Assembly: GCA_003150235.1 (NCBI GenBank)
Contig: QAMW01000015.1
Span: 8,183-72,182 of the forward strand
Length of the DNA: 64,000 nucleotides
Direction of reading: 5' to 3'
Source: Bacteroidales bacterium
GTDB taxonomy: Bacteria; Bacteroidota; Bacteroidia; Bacteroidales; Muribaculaceae
The position numbers and the translations under genes were made by a program. Below the pieces are notes generated by a model that saw nothing but the letters and a program-made list of their open reading frames with translations, ran no database searches and was not told the origin of the DNA. Of the stretch, positions 25,403 to 33,671 are shown piece by piece (the stretch's first letter is position 1; every line of letters starts with the position of its first letter).

Positions 25403-25705
25403 CTATCTGCCGGATTCCTTGCCTTTCTGGCGTTCAAGCTGTTTGCCGAGAGCCTCAAGCGAGAGGTCGACTGCTTCTTCAAATGTATCGGCTATTTTGG
25501 ATGCAAATATATCTTCACGCGGCGGAACGGATATAAGTATTCCGGCTTCCTTGTTCATTGATGTTTCCGGCTTTACTACGTTGAGAGTGACTTCAACGGT
25601 GGTTATGTTTTCGTAATGACGGGCAAGACGGTTGACTTTCTTGATGATAAAGTCTTTCAGGCTTTCGGTGGCGTCAAAGTGGATTGACTTGATGTTAACT
25701 TCCAT
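25403..25705 (-). CDS. hpf: Ribosome hibernation promoting factor (short form)
   Basis: 100 aa, the short HPF/YfiA length. It starts MEVNIKSIHFDATESLKDFI and keeps the alternating beta-alpha pattern of the family (VEVTLNVVKPETS, DIFASKIADTFEEAVDLSLEAL), where the helices bind the decoding centre of the 30S subunit. It stabilises idle ribosomes in stationary phase. Its start overlaps the xerC stop by 11 bp in another frame. The order rpsU-xerC-hpf is common in Bacteroidota and couples a ribosomal protein with a ribosome-silencing factor. Confidence 0.93.
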   Translation of the reverse strand: MEVNIKSIHFDATESLKDFIIKKVNRLARHYENITTVEVTLNVVKPETSMNKEAGILISVPPREDIFASKIADTFEEAVDLSLEALGKQLERQKGKESGR

Positions 25706-26606
25706 GATGTCCTCCTTTTTTTAGTGCACGTGGATGTGCTTGTTGGTAATTTTGTTTAAGTTCTCGATAAGTTATATGGGTGTACACCTGAGTCGTTGCG
25801 AGCGACTGGTGACCAAGTAACTGCTGTACTGAATAAAGGTCGGCACCGTTGTTCAGCATATCGGTGGCAAACGAGTGACGCAACACGTGGGGGCTTTGCC
25901 GCCGTGCCACTGTGTGACCGCACAATGCCTTGTGGACTACATTGTAGACCAGCTTGCGGTATATCGGCTCGCCTGATTCCCTGACGAAAAACTCGTCGGC
26001 TGCGGGCGGTGGCACCGTGGATGTGCGTAGGTTACGATACTGTGCTATCATTTCTGCCAATTCAGGTCCGAAAGGGATTATTCTTTCCTTATTACGCTTG
26101 CCGAGCACTTTTAGTTCACCTCTCAGCGTGTCTACATCGGCATCAAGTAATCCGGTTACTTCCGATGCACGAAGCCCGGTGGAGTATATCATGTCGACTA
26201 TCAGGCGGTCACGAACCTGATTGAAGTCACCGGTGTCGATTTCTTCGGCAAGTATTGCCGCGGTCTCCGACTGGCGTGCATAGACAGGCAGCGGCTTGTC
26301 GGTCTTGGCGAGGGTGAGCTCGGCGGCAGGATTATATGTCATGCCGTGTTGCTTCATCATGTACCGGAAGAATGCACGGAGAGCCTGGACCTTGCGGCGG
26401 ATGGTACGCGGTGACTCTCCGGCTCTGCCGAGAGAATTAATCCACTGCCTGAGGTCAGATGTGGTCACATCTTCCGGATGCAGCCGCTCCGGTTGCCCCG
26501 AGGTGGCAAAGTCAGCCCATTGTGCAAGGTCACGTGAATACGCAGAAACGGTGTGAGCAGAAAGAGCCAACTCACACCGTATATATGTAATAAAAGAGTT
26601 CAGCAT
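25695..26606 (-). CDS. xerC: Tyrosine recombinase, XerC/XerD type
   Basis: 303 aa, typical Xer length. The N-terminal SAM-like core-binding domain covers ~1-90 (FITYIRCELALSAHTVSAY). The catalytic domain has the full set: Arg146 (STGLRASEV), Lys170 (LGKRNKERIIP), His240 and Arg243 (SPHVLRHSFA), His266 (LLGHQSL) and Tyr275 (TQVYTHI). The product resolves chromosome dimers at dif. The intact catalytic set, housekeeping neighbours and absence of phage genes argue for Xer rather than a mobile-element integrase. XerC versus XerD cannot be told here; the symbol follows the usual rpsU-linked gene. Confidence 0.9.
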   Translation of the reverse strand: MLNSFITYIRCELALSAHTVSAYSRDLAQWADFATSGQPERLHPEDVTTSDLRQWINSLGRAGESPRTIRRKVQALRAFFRYMMKQHGMTYNPAAELTLAKTDKPLPVYARQSETAAILAEEIDTGDFNQVRDRLIVDMIYSTGLRASEVTGLLDADVDTLRGELKVLGKRNKERIIPFGPELAEMIAQYRNLRTSTVPPPAADEFFVRESGEPIYRKLVYNVVHKALCGHTVARRQSPHVLRHSFATDMLNNGADLYSVQQLLGHQSLATTQVYTHITYRELKQNYQQAHPRALKKGGHHGS

Positions 26607-26685
26607 AATCTATTCGTAAACCTTACATTTACGAATATAACTCTTTTATATGAATTAACCAAATAAAAAGGAGGGAAATTCTATA

Positions 26686-26877
26686 TTATTCCTCGACCAT
26701 GCGAAGCTTCTGCACGTAGACAGCCTTCATCATCTTCTTGCGGTTGGTGATGCTGGGCTTTTCAAATGCCTGACGGCTACGCAGTTCCTTCACGATGCCT
26801 GTCTTTTCAAATTTTCTTTTGAACTTCTTGAGAGCTTTTTCGATGTTTTCGCCTTCTTTTACTTGTACGATTATCAT
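26686..26877 (-). CDS. rpsU: 30S ribosomal protein S21
   Basis: 63 aa. The full-length S21 pattern is MIIVQVKEGENIEKALKKF, KRKFEKTGIVKELRSRQAF and KPSITNRKKMMKAVYVQKL. It is a highly basic small-subunit protein near the anti-Shine-Dalgarno region of 16S rRNA. It is the first gene of rpsU-xerC-hpf, with an ideal promoter 47 bp upstream. Confidence 0.97.
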   Translation of the reverse strand: MIIVQVKEGENIEKALKKFKRKFEKTGIVKELRSRQAFEKPSITNRKKMMKAVYVQKLRMVEE

Positions 26878-26924
26878 TTTGTTATTATGGTTTTGTTTGT
26901 ATTTACGTTTTTGTAATTGCGCGA

Positions 26925-26955
26925 CAAAATTACATATACTTTTCGATATGACAAA
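26925..26955 (-). promoter_or_regulatory. Promoter of rpsU
   Basis: TTTG (26955-26952), 19 bp, TAATTTTG (26932-26925) on the minus strand; full consensus. The leader is about 45 nt. Confidence 0.88.
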
Positions 26956-26991
26956 ATTTTAGGTCAATAAAAGTATCTGTCTGGTTGCGAT

Positions 26992-27771
26992 TTATTTGTC
27001 GGTATTGTTTTCCTCGACCACTCCTGCAAGCTCGGGGTCAATCATGATACGACCGCAGTATTCACATACGATGACTTTCTTGTGCATCTTGATTTCCATC
27101 TGCTTCTGAGGCGGTATGCGGTTGAAGCAACCTCCGCAGGCGTTACGCTGTATATACACGATGCCGAGACCGTTGCGGGCGTTGTCGCGGATACGCTTGA
27201 ACGCCTTGAGTGTGCGCTCGTCGATACGCGGCTCGATTTCCTTTGCCTGGATGCGGAGACGCTCTTCGTCCTGACGGGTTTCTGACACGATTTCGTCAAG
27301 CTCGGTCTGCTTTTCCTTGAGGATATGCTCGCTGTCTTTGAGACGCTCCTCAGTCGCGGCAATCTCGTTGGTCTTTGTGTCGATTGCGCGGGCATACTCG
27401 TTGAGGTGCTTTTCGCAAAGCTCGATTTCAAGGGTCTGGAACTCGACTTCTTTTGACAGGAGGTCAAACTCGCGGTTGTTTCTCACATTGTCGAGCTGTT
27501 CCTTGTAGCGCGCAATCTTTGACTGCGACTCGTTGATTTTTTCTTTCTCGATTACAGTCTTCTTGCGGAGGTCTTCCACGTCGCGACGGTAATTTTCGAT
27601 GCGGGTACGCAGTCCCTCGATATTGTCTTCAAGATCCTTTACTTCAAGGGGAAGCTCGCCACGGATGGTCTTGATACGGTCGATTTCGGAGAGTATTGTC
27701 TGAAGCTCGTAGAGAGATTTCAGGCGTTGCTCCACTGAAATTACTTCATTTTTGTTCTTGTCTATAGCCAT
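26992..27771 (-). CDS. Coiled-coil protein with C4 zinc ribbon
   Basis: 259 aa. A long charged coiled coil covers residues ~10-190 (LKSLYELQTILSEIDRIK, RDVEDLRKKTVIEKEKINES). A C-terminal zinc ribbon follows, with CGGC near residue 213 and CEYC about 22 residues later. This matches the family often annotated as putative zinc-ribbon nucleic-acid-binding protein, regularly encoded next to NIF3-like genes. The role is uncharacterised; binding of nucleic acid or a ribosome-associated function is a guess. It lies 6 bp after the NIF3-like gene in the aspS operon. Confidence 0.87.
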   Translation of the reverse strand: MAIDKNKNEVISVEQRLKSLYELQTILSEIDRIKTIRGELPLEVKDLEDNIEGLRTRIENYRRDVEDLRKKTVIEKEKINESQSKIARYKEQLDNVRNNREFDLLSKEVEFQTLEIELCEKHLNEYARAIDTKTNEIAATEERLKDSEHILKEKQTELDEIVSETRQDEERLRIQAKEIEPRIDERTLKAFKRIRDNARNGLGIVYIQRNACGGCFNRIPPQKQMEIKMHKKVIVCEYCGRIMIDPELAGVVEENNTDK

Positions 27772-27777
27772 GTTTGC

Positions 27778-28539
27778 TTACAAGTAATTTATCGGATTTT
27801 TTTCTGTTTCGGAGTAATAGAGTGCAAAGTTAGGAAATTTTTTGCTAACTATATGATAAAAAATCTGTTTTGTGCACTTTTCACTCTCATAATGTCCTAT
27901 GTCGATGATGAAAATACGCTCTGCGTTGTCAACAAAGTCATGATATTTTACATCAGAGGTAAGAAACGCGTCGGCTCCCGCCGCTACCGCGTCATCAATC
28001 AGAAACGCTCCGGAGCCGCCACATAGCGCGAGGCGTGACAGACGATGCACGGGAGGCACCGTACATCTTGTGACCGGCGAGCCGCATACGCTCTTTATGC
28101 GGTCGACCAGCTCTGTTGCCGTCAGGGCGGGTGACAAGTTACCTATCACGCCCGGCGGAGTCGCAAGCGGGGTGATGCCGGTAAGTCCGAGCATTGTGGC
28201 GAGAGTGTGGTTTACGCCGTTTTCCGCGGCGTCGAGATTGGTGTGGGCTGCGTAGACCGCTATCCCTGCCTTTATTGCCGCTATAGCGGCACGTTGCTGC
28301 ATGGTCGCGCCCGTCAGCCTTTTCAGTCCTTTGAAGATGAGCGGATGGTGAGACACAATCAGATTGCATCCACGGCGCGATGCTTCCTCGACCGTATCGG
28401 AGGTGACATCGACACAGAAGAGCACTCCGCTGCATGTTTCTCCGGGGTCGCCAATGATAAGACCGGCGTTGTCGTATGATTCCTGGAGGGCGAGCGGAGC
28501 CGCTTCTTCGATTGTGTCTGTGATATCTTTTATCAGCAT
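27778..28539 (-). CDS. NIF3-like dinuclear metal-centre protein (GTP cyclohydrolase I type 2 / YbgI family)
   Basis: 253 aa from the ATG at 28539 (MLIKDITDTIEEAAPLAL), 4 bp after the aspS stop; an earlier in-frame ATG would lie inside aspS. The metal ligands are seen in YDNAGLIIGD, IVSHHPLIFKG, AAHTNLDAAENGVN and the C-terminal DIGHYESE. NIF3 family proteins form hexamers with two metals per subunit. Function remains unsettled in general (proposed hydrolase or metallochaperone). Most Bacteroidota have a larger copy with an inserted domain; this is the compact form. Confidence 0.9.
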   Translation of the reverse strand: MLIKDITDTIEEAAPLALQESYDNAGLIIGDPGETCSGVLFCVDVTSDTVEEASRRGCNLIVSHHPLIFKGLKRLTGATMQQRAAIAAIKAGIAVYAAHTNLDAAENGVNHTLATMLGLTGITPLATPPGVIGNLSPALTATELVDRIKSVCGSPVTRCTVPPVHRLSRLALCGGSGAFLIDDAVAAGADAFLTSDVKYHDFVDNAERIFIIDIGHYESEKCTKQIFYHIVSKKFPNFALYYSETEKNPINYL

Positions 28540-28543
28540 CGGC

Positions 28544-30304
28544 TTATTTATCCGGTAGTTCGATGGCGAGTGCAAGCTCGTCGAGCTGCTTCTGGTCGAG
28601 CGGGGCGGGTGCATCAAGCATCACGTCACGACCGGAATTGTTTTTCGGGAATGCGATGCAGTCGCGTATGCTGTCAAGACCGGCGAATAACGATACCCAG
28701 CGGTCAAGACCATAGGCGAGTCCTCCGTGAGGGGGTGCCCCGTACTTGAAGGCATTCATCAAGAAGCCGAACTGCTCCTGCGCGCGCTCAGGGGTGAAGC
28801 CGAGTATTTCAAACATTTTTGCCTGGAGTTTGCTGTCGTGGATACGGATAGAGCCACCACCTACTTCTACGCCGTTTATCACCATGTCGTAAGCATCGGC
28901 GCGTACTGCGGCAGGGTCGCTGTCAAGCAAGGGTATATCTTCGTCTTTGGGATGGGTGAAGGGATGATGCATCGCCATCAGGCGCTGTTCTTCGTCGCTC
29001 CATTCAAACATCGGGAAGTCAACGACCCAGAGACATGCAAACTTATTCTTGTCGCGCAACCCGAGCTGACGACCCATTTCAAGACGGAGTTCGCAGAGTT
29101 GCTTGCGGGTTTTCATAGCGTCATCGCCTGAAAGAATGAGTATAAGGTCGCCCGGTTTTGCACCGAATGCCTCTTTCATTTTCTGAAGCACATCCTGAGA
29201 GTAGAATTTGTCGACGCTTGACTTTACTGTGCCGTCGGGCTCGACGCGGGCATATACCATGCCTTTTGCACCTATCTGCGGGCGTTTTACAAATTCTGTA
29301 AGCTGGTCAAGCTGCTTTCGGGTATAGCTTGCGGCTCCTTCTGCGCAGATACCTCCAATATAGGCGGCATTGTCAAATACTCCGAAGCCGTGACCTTTCA
29401 TGATGTCCATCAACTCCACAAATTCCATGCCGAAGCGGAGGTCGGGCTTGTCGCTTCCGTATAGGCGCATGGCTTCCGACCAGGGCATACGGATGAAGGG
29501 TTCTGTCAGCTCTACGCCGCGAAGTTCCTTGAACAGATGTTTTGCCATTCCTTCGAACAGGTTGATGATATCTTCCTGCTCAACGTAGCTCATCTCGCAG
29601 TCTATCTGGGTAAATTCTGGCTGGCGGTCGGCGCGAAGGTCTTCGTCGCGGAAACATTTTACTATCTGGAAGTAACGGTCCATACCCGATACCATGAGCA
29701 GCTGCTTGAGGGTCTGAGGCGACTGGGGAAGGGCGTAGAACTGCCCCTGGTTCATGCGCGACGGTACCACGAAGTCACGTGCCCCTTCAGGAGTCGAGCC
29801 CACGAGCATCGGGGTCTCTATTTCAAGAAAGCCTTTGCTGTCGAGATAGCGGCGTACCTCCATGGTCATCTTGTGGCGGAGCTCAAGGTTTTTTCTCACG
29901 CAATTGCGTCGCAGGTCGAGATAGCGGAATTTCATGCGGAGGTCATCGCCGCCGTCGGTGTCATCCTCGATGGTAAAGGGAGGAACTTCCGATGGATTGA
30001 GTACATTGAGCGACTCTGCGATGATTTCGATGTCGCCTGTGGGGATATTGGGGTTCTTGTTGGAGCGTTCAGCTACCTTTCCGGTAATCTGCACGACATA
30101 TTCACGACCGAGATGATTGGCTGCCTCACATAAAGCGGCATCAGTTTCGTTGTTAAAGACTGCCTGGGTGATGCCGTAACGGTCGCGGACATCTACAAAT
30201 GTCATGCCTCCCATTTTACGGGCACGTTGTACCCAGCCGGCGATGGTGACAGTAGAGCCGGCATCCTTTTGGCGGAGTTCTCCGCAGGTTTTAGTCCTAT
30301 ACAT
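28544..30304 (-). CDS. aspS: Aspartyl-tRNA synthetase
   Basis: 586 aa, bacterial type. The N-terminal OB-fold for the anticodon begins MYRTKTCGELRQKDAGSTV. The class II motifs are visible: motif 2 around CFRDEDLRADRQPEFTQIDCEM (split near residues 215-236) and motif 3 GLAYGLDRWVSLFAG near residue 540. The bacteria-specific GAD insertion lies between. It charges tRNA-Asp in the cytoplasm. It is first in the operon aspS-NIF3-zinc ribbon with 4- and 6-bp spacing. Confidence 0.97.
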   Translation of the reverse strand: MYRTKTCGELRQKDAGSTVTIAGWVQRARKMGGMTFVDVRDRYGITQAVFNNETDAALCEAANHLGREYVVQITGKVAERSNKNPNIPTGDIEIIAESLNVLNPSEVPPFTIEDDTDGGDDLRMKFRYLDLRRNCVRKNLELRHKMTMEVRRYLDSKGFLEIETPMLVGSTPEGARDFVVPSRMNQGQFYALPQSPQTLKQLLMVSGMDRYFQIVKCFRDEDLRADRQPEFTQIDCEMSYVEQEDIINLFEGMAKHLFKELRGVELTEPFIRMPWSEAMRLYGSDKPDLRFGMEFVELMDIMKGHGFGVFDNAAYIGGICAEGAASYTRKQLDQLTEFVKRPQIGAKGMVYARVEPDGTVKSSVDKFYSQDVLQKMKEAFGAKPGDLILILSGDDAMKTRKQLCELRLEMGRQLGLRDKNKFACLWVVDFPMFEWSDEEQRLMAMHHPFTHPKDEDIPLLDSDPAAVRADAYDMVINGVEVGGGSIRIHDSKLQAKMFEILGFTPERAQEQFGFLMNAFKYGAPPHGGLAYGLDRWVSLFAGLDSIRDCIAFPKNNSGRDVMLDAPAPLDQKQLDELALAIELPDK

Positions 30305-30465
30305 ATATATTTACTGAAAAATTATGCACAAAAAAGGTTACAGTGATAAAATTTCCGTAAAGTTAATGATAAACGATGTAAAATGAAAATCTCCAATTCA
30401 CTAATTTATTTGACCTCTGTATCGTGTGGTCTTACATGGGATTGATTCGTGCAGTCGCAGCCTGC

Positions 30466-30816
30466 TTATCCGTTATTGAATTTCCATTTCACGCGCTCCC
30501 ACAATGACGGCTTGTCAAACTTGATGTGGACATTCACCCCGTTGTCGTGTTTGTTAAGGAATATGATGGAACTGTGCAGGACAATGGCTATCACATCGTC
30601 AAAGTGATAGAATCCGTGTACGCGGTCAAGTGATATTTTGTGAAAGGGTGATTGCTCGTCAATACTGTCAATAATTATATTTCCATCGCCGTCAATCGTG
30701 ATGTTGTGATATTCCGAAGCATAGTCAAATAAGAGACCTATATCAAGATGCTCTATGCCCGCAGGTCGTTTGCGGAAGCGTCGGTATAATTCGTCAATTA
30801 CTTTTTTTGTAATCAT
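30466..30816 (-). CDS. Conserved-looking hypothetical protein
   Basis: 116 aa. No signal or membrane helix. The N-terminal helix MITKKVIDELYRRFRKRPAG is followed by a small alpha/beta domain (HNITIDGDGNIIIDSID, LDRVHGFYHFDDVIAIVLHSSIIFLN, split across ~35-85) and ends WERVKWKFNNG. I do not recognise the family. The codon pattern and steady alternation of secondary structure support a real gene. It stands alone between aspS and the decarboxylase operon. Confidence 0.65.
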   Translation of the reverse strand: MITKKVIDELYRRFRKRPAGIEHLDIGLLFDYASEYHNITIDGDGNIIIDSIDEQSPFHKISLDRVHGFYHFDDVIAIVLHSSIIFLNKHDNGVNVHIKFDKPSLWERVKWKFNNG

Positions 30817-30977
30817 TATCGGTCATTTAAATATCATGTGTTGCTATTGGAGTTTCATTATAACATCATATCCATGCAAATAGTTTGAGGATATATCAAC
30901 ACATGTTAATAAATGTTTGGTAAAATTTTATTTAACATTCACTTTTATGCTTTTGACTCTACAAAAACATCAAGGAT

Positions 30978-31034
30978 AAAAGGCAGCGGCACTAACTTCA
31001 CCGTGGAGGTGAGTGTAATGCCGCCGCCTTTTGT
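30978..31034 (-). terminator. Terminator of the methylmalonyl-CoA decarboxylase operon
   Basis: A long hairpin (AAAAGGCaGCGGCA pairing with TGCCGCcGCCTTTT, with inner TCACC/GGTGA) lies just after the stop of the last gene and ends in a minus-strand TTTT tract. Confidence 0.92.
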
Positions 31035-31041
31035 ATAAGGT

Positions 31042-32199
31042 TTAGGCAAGGAAGCCGAGCAGTACGCCTGCAGCGACGGCTGAACCGATGACACCGGCTA
31101 CATTCGGTCCCATGGCATGCATGAGAAGGTAGTTGCTGGGGTCATATTCAAGACCGAGGTTGTTGGAGATACGTGCCGACATCGGCACTGCCGATACACC
31201 GGCATTACCGATAAGCGGGTTGAGCTTCTTCGATGCAGGAAGGAACAAGTTGAATATCTTCACGAAAAGTACACCTGATGCCGAGGCGATGATAAACGCC
31301 ATGAAGCCGAGTGCGAAAATGAAGATAGTGTCGAGGGTGAGGAATTCCGATGCCTGTGTCGATGCGCCTACTGTCATGCCGAGAAGGATGGTCACGATAT
31401 CGGTAAGGGCGTTGCTTGCAGTCTTGGCAAGACGGTTGGTCACGCCACACTCGCGAAGCAAGTTACCGAAAAACAGCATACCGAGCAACGGAATACCCGA
31501 GGGTACCACGAAGCAGGTAAGCAATAGTCCGACAATCGGGAAGATGATTTTCTCGTTTTGTGACACCGCACGTGCGGGTTTCATCTTGATCACGCGCTCA
31601 TGCTTAGTCGTGAGCAATCTCATGATTGGCGGCTGAATCAGCGGCACAAGTGCCATATAGGAGTATGCCGACACGGCGATGGCTCCCATAAGGTTGGGCG
31701 CAAGTTTGGATGACAGGAAGATTGCGGTAGGACCGTCGGCGCCGCCGATTATGGCTATCGCACCTGCCTGGTCGGGGGCAAACCCGAGGGCGAGCGCAAC
31801 CATGTAGGCACCGAAGATACCGAACTGAGCGGCGGCTCCTACGAGCATGAGCTTCGGATTGGCGATAAGCGCCGAGAAGTCGGTCATAGCGCCGATACCG
31901 AGGAATATCAGCGGAGGATACCATCCGGCACTTACTCCGTTATAAAGGATGTTGAGCACCGACCCTTCTTCATAGATGCCGACTTCGAGTCCCGCAGCCC
32001 CGTTGAAAGGAATATTGCCTATAAGGATACCGAAACCGATCGGCACAAGCAACATAGGCTCAAAGTTCTTCTTGATGGCAAGCCAGAGGAAGAACAGACC
32101 CACGACGAGCATCACCAGATGTTGCCAGGTAGCGTTGGCAAAGCCTGTAAGCTCCCAGAACTGCTGGAAATTGGTCGCCATAAATTCGTTTAAACTCAT
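31042..32199 (-). CDS. mmdB: Sodium-pumping decarboxylase, beta subunit
   Basis: 385 aa, polytopic. The conserved motif IIGGADGPTAIF lies near residues 150-165, where an Asp takes part in coupled Na+ and proton movement. Further family blocks are PIGFGILIGNIPF and ATGLPLLG-like GIPLLGMLFFGN. The subunit removes the carboxyl group from the carboxybiotin carrier and pumps Na+ out across the inner membrane. It is the last gene in the operon epimerase-mmdA-gamma-mmdC-mmdB. Oxaloacetate and glutaconyl-CoA decarboxylases use the same subunit; context favours methylmalonyl-CoA. Confidence 0.94.
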   Translation of the reverse strand: MSLNEFMATNFQQFWELTGFANATWQHLVMLVVGLFFLWLAIKKNFEPMLLVPIGFGILIGNIPFNGAAGLEVGIYEEGSVLNILYNGVSAGWYPPLIFLGIGAMTDFSALIANPKLMLVGAAAQFGIFGAYMVALALGFAPDQAGAIAIIGGADGPTAIFLSSKLAPNLMGAIAVSAYSYMALVPLIQPPIMRLLTTKHERVIKMKPARAVSQNEKIIFPIVGLLLTCFVVPSGIPLLGMLFFGNLLRECGVTNRLAKTASNALTDIVTILLGMTVGASTQASEFLTLDTIFIFALGFMAFIIASASGVLFVKIFNLFLPASKKLNPLIGNAGVSAVPMSARISNNLGLEYDPSNYLLMHAMGPNVAGVIGSAVAAGVLLGFLA

Positions 32200-32249
32200 A
32201 GTGATATGCTTTTAAGTTTAATCTGGTTAGTTTAAGACTGTTACTTGTA

Positions 32250-32684
32250 CTATTCGATTGTGAGAAGTACTGCTCCTTCAAGCACTGCATCGCCTGCTGC
32301 CACCGAGATGCCGGCAACCTTGCCGTCTTTGCCTGCGTGGATGGCATTTTCCATCTTCATCGCCTCAAGCACGATTACAGTATCGGCAGCCTTTACTGTG
32401 TCTCCGACCTTGACATTGATTGAGAGGATAGTGCCAGGGAGGGGAGCTTTGACTGCATAGGAGCCGCCGCTTGTGGTGGCTTTTGCCACTACCTTCTCGC
32501 CTGTAGCGGTGCGAGGTGCGGCAGAGGGGCGGTTGGGTGCGACTACGGTCACGGGTGACTTCTGCTTTTCAAGCTCCACTTTATAGGGAGTTCCGTTGAC
32601 AAGTACTTCTGTCATGTTGTCAACGATGTCACCGATAGACACATTGTATGTGTTGCCGTTGATTTTATATTTATATTCTTTCAT
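32250..32684 (-). CDS. mmdC: Biotin carboxyl-carrier subunit of the decarboxylase
   Basis: 144 aa. The C-terminal biotinyl domain has the biotin lysine Lys110 in LEAMKMEN, flanked by the expected beta-hairpins (KAPLPGTILSINVKVGD). The N-terminal segment (MKEYKYKINGNTYNVSIGD) is a small beta domain, followed by a Pro/Ala-rich linker (~50-70) that lets the biotin swing between the carboxyltransferase and the membrane subunit. It lies 50 bp before mmdB. Confidence 0.94.
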   Translation of the reverse strand: MKEYKYKINGNTYNVSIGDIVDNMTEVLVNGTPYKVELEKQKSPVTVVAPNRPSAAPRTATGEKVVAKATTSGGSYAVKAPLPGTILSINVKVGDTVKAADTVIVLEAMKMENAIHAGKDGKVAGISVAAGDAVLEGAVLLTIE

Positions 32685-32733
32685 TGTTGTTGTGTGGTAA
32701 TGTTCTTTTTGTCGTTATAAAAACAGCCGTGTT

Positions 32734-33654
32734 TTATCGGCGGGGAAGTTCACGCAATCCGTAGATTTTTGAGCTCCAGGGTGAGTAGCTCTTCCTTACC
32801 TTGTTGATGGTAAGGATTGTGCTTTCCTTGTCATGTGCGTTCAGATGATCGTTTAGAGCCATTACGATGGCGGCTATTTCTTCGCCGGAATCATGTTTGG
32901 GACGGTCTTCTTTCGGCATTAACTTGGTCTCTATGCCCTGTGAGCGAGCTTTGTTGCGGGTAGAGATGCTGGCACCGATGCGGTTGATGGCATAGAACGA
33001 CAGGCTCAACAGCAGAAGTGCCGAGAATACTATGCACATTGCCATGAGGGTGAGTCCGAAGCCGTGACCGTCGGTCTCGGCAAACATTTCCACTTTTGAA
33101 TTGGTGTCGATAATCTTGTTGTTGCTGCTCGGGGTGATGTAAGCCTCTGATGAGCCGTCGCGCACACTCCATGCCTCGGCGCCTTCGCCCTCTCCGTCTT
33201 TTATGCGGGCATAGCTGGAGTTGGCGCCAAGTGATGCGGGTACAGTGATGGAGTCGATGAGGGTCACGCCGTTGGCATCATAGATGCCGATCCAGTTGTC
33301 CTGTCCGGGAACGAGTTTGAAACTCAGGTGGAATGTACCCTTGTTAGGCTCTCCGTCGGCCCAGAACACTACATGCTGGCGCGGAGGAATCTCGGTGTTT
33401 ACATCGCCCAGTGGCACAGGATATTTCTTTGGCTGTGCCGGGTCGTTGGACAGATATACGCTCGAGATTTCCATCGGTGCGTAGGTCGAGTTGTAAAGCT
33501 CGATCCATGCATGATGCAATCCGTAGTCGTCGACGTAGTTACTGTCGTTCTGCACCATGACCTCGTTGATGCGCAGTCCGCGGCGCCCCTGGGCGCTGAC
33601 AGCCACGACGCAGCCCACGAGGGCTATGAGCAATATTGATAATTTCTTCTTCAT
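32734..33654 (-). CDS. Lamin-tail domain fused to decarboxylase gamma subunit (OadG-like)
   Basis: 306 aa. A signal peptide (residues 1-21, ending SAQG) leads into a lamin-tail-type beta-sandwich (LRINEVMVQNDSNYVDDYG, HHAWIELYNSTYAPMEIS, residues ~25-160). A single membrane helix (FGLTLMAMCIVFSALLLLSL, ~200-222) and a short cytoplasmic tail follow, matching the OadG/MmdD gamma subunit that helps assemble the Na+ pump. Thus the periplasmic side of the complex gains an extra domain. The lamin-tail fold often binds other proteins or cell-surface ligands. Similar fusions exist in Bacteroidota as far as I know. It lies 17 bp after mmdA. Confidence 0.85.
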   Translation of the reverse strand: MKKKLSILLIALVGCVVAVSAQGRRGLRINEVMVQNDSNYVDDYGLHHAWIELYNSTYAPMEISSVYLSNDPAQPKKYPVPLGDVNTEIPPRQHVVFWADGEPNKGTFHLSFKLVPGQDNWIGIYDANGVTLIDSITVPASLGANSSYARIKDGEGEGAEAWSVRDGSSEAYITPSSNNKIIDTNSKVEMFAETDGHGFGLTLMAMCIVFSALLLLSLSFYAINRIGASISTRNKARSQGIETKLMPKEDRPKHDSGEEIAAIVMALNDHLNAHDKESTILTINKVRKSYSPWSSKIYGLRELPRR

Positions 33655-33671
33655 TGCTTTGGAAGGATTGG

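Noticed and set aside
25695..26606. Tyrosine recombinase as a mobile-element integrase
   Set aside because: Flanked by rpsU and hpf, no attachment-site repeats or mobile genes; fits housekeeping Xer.
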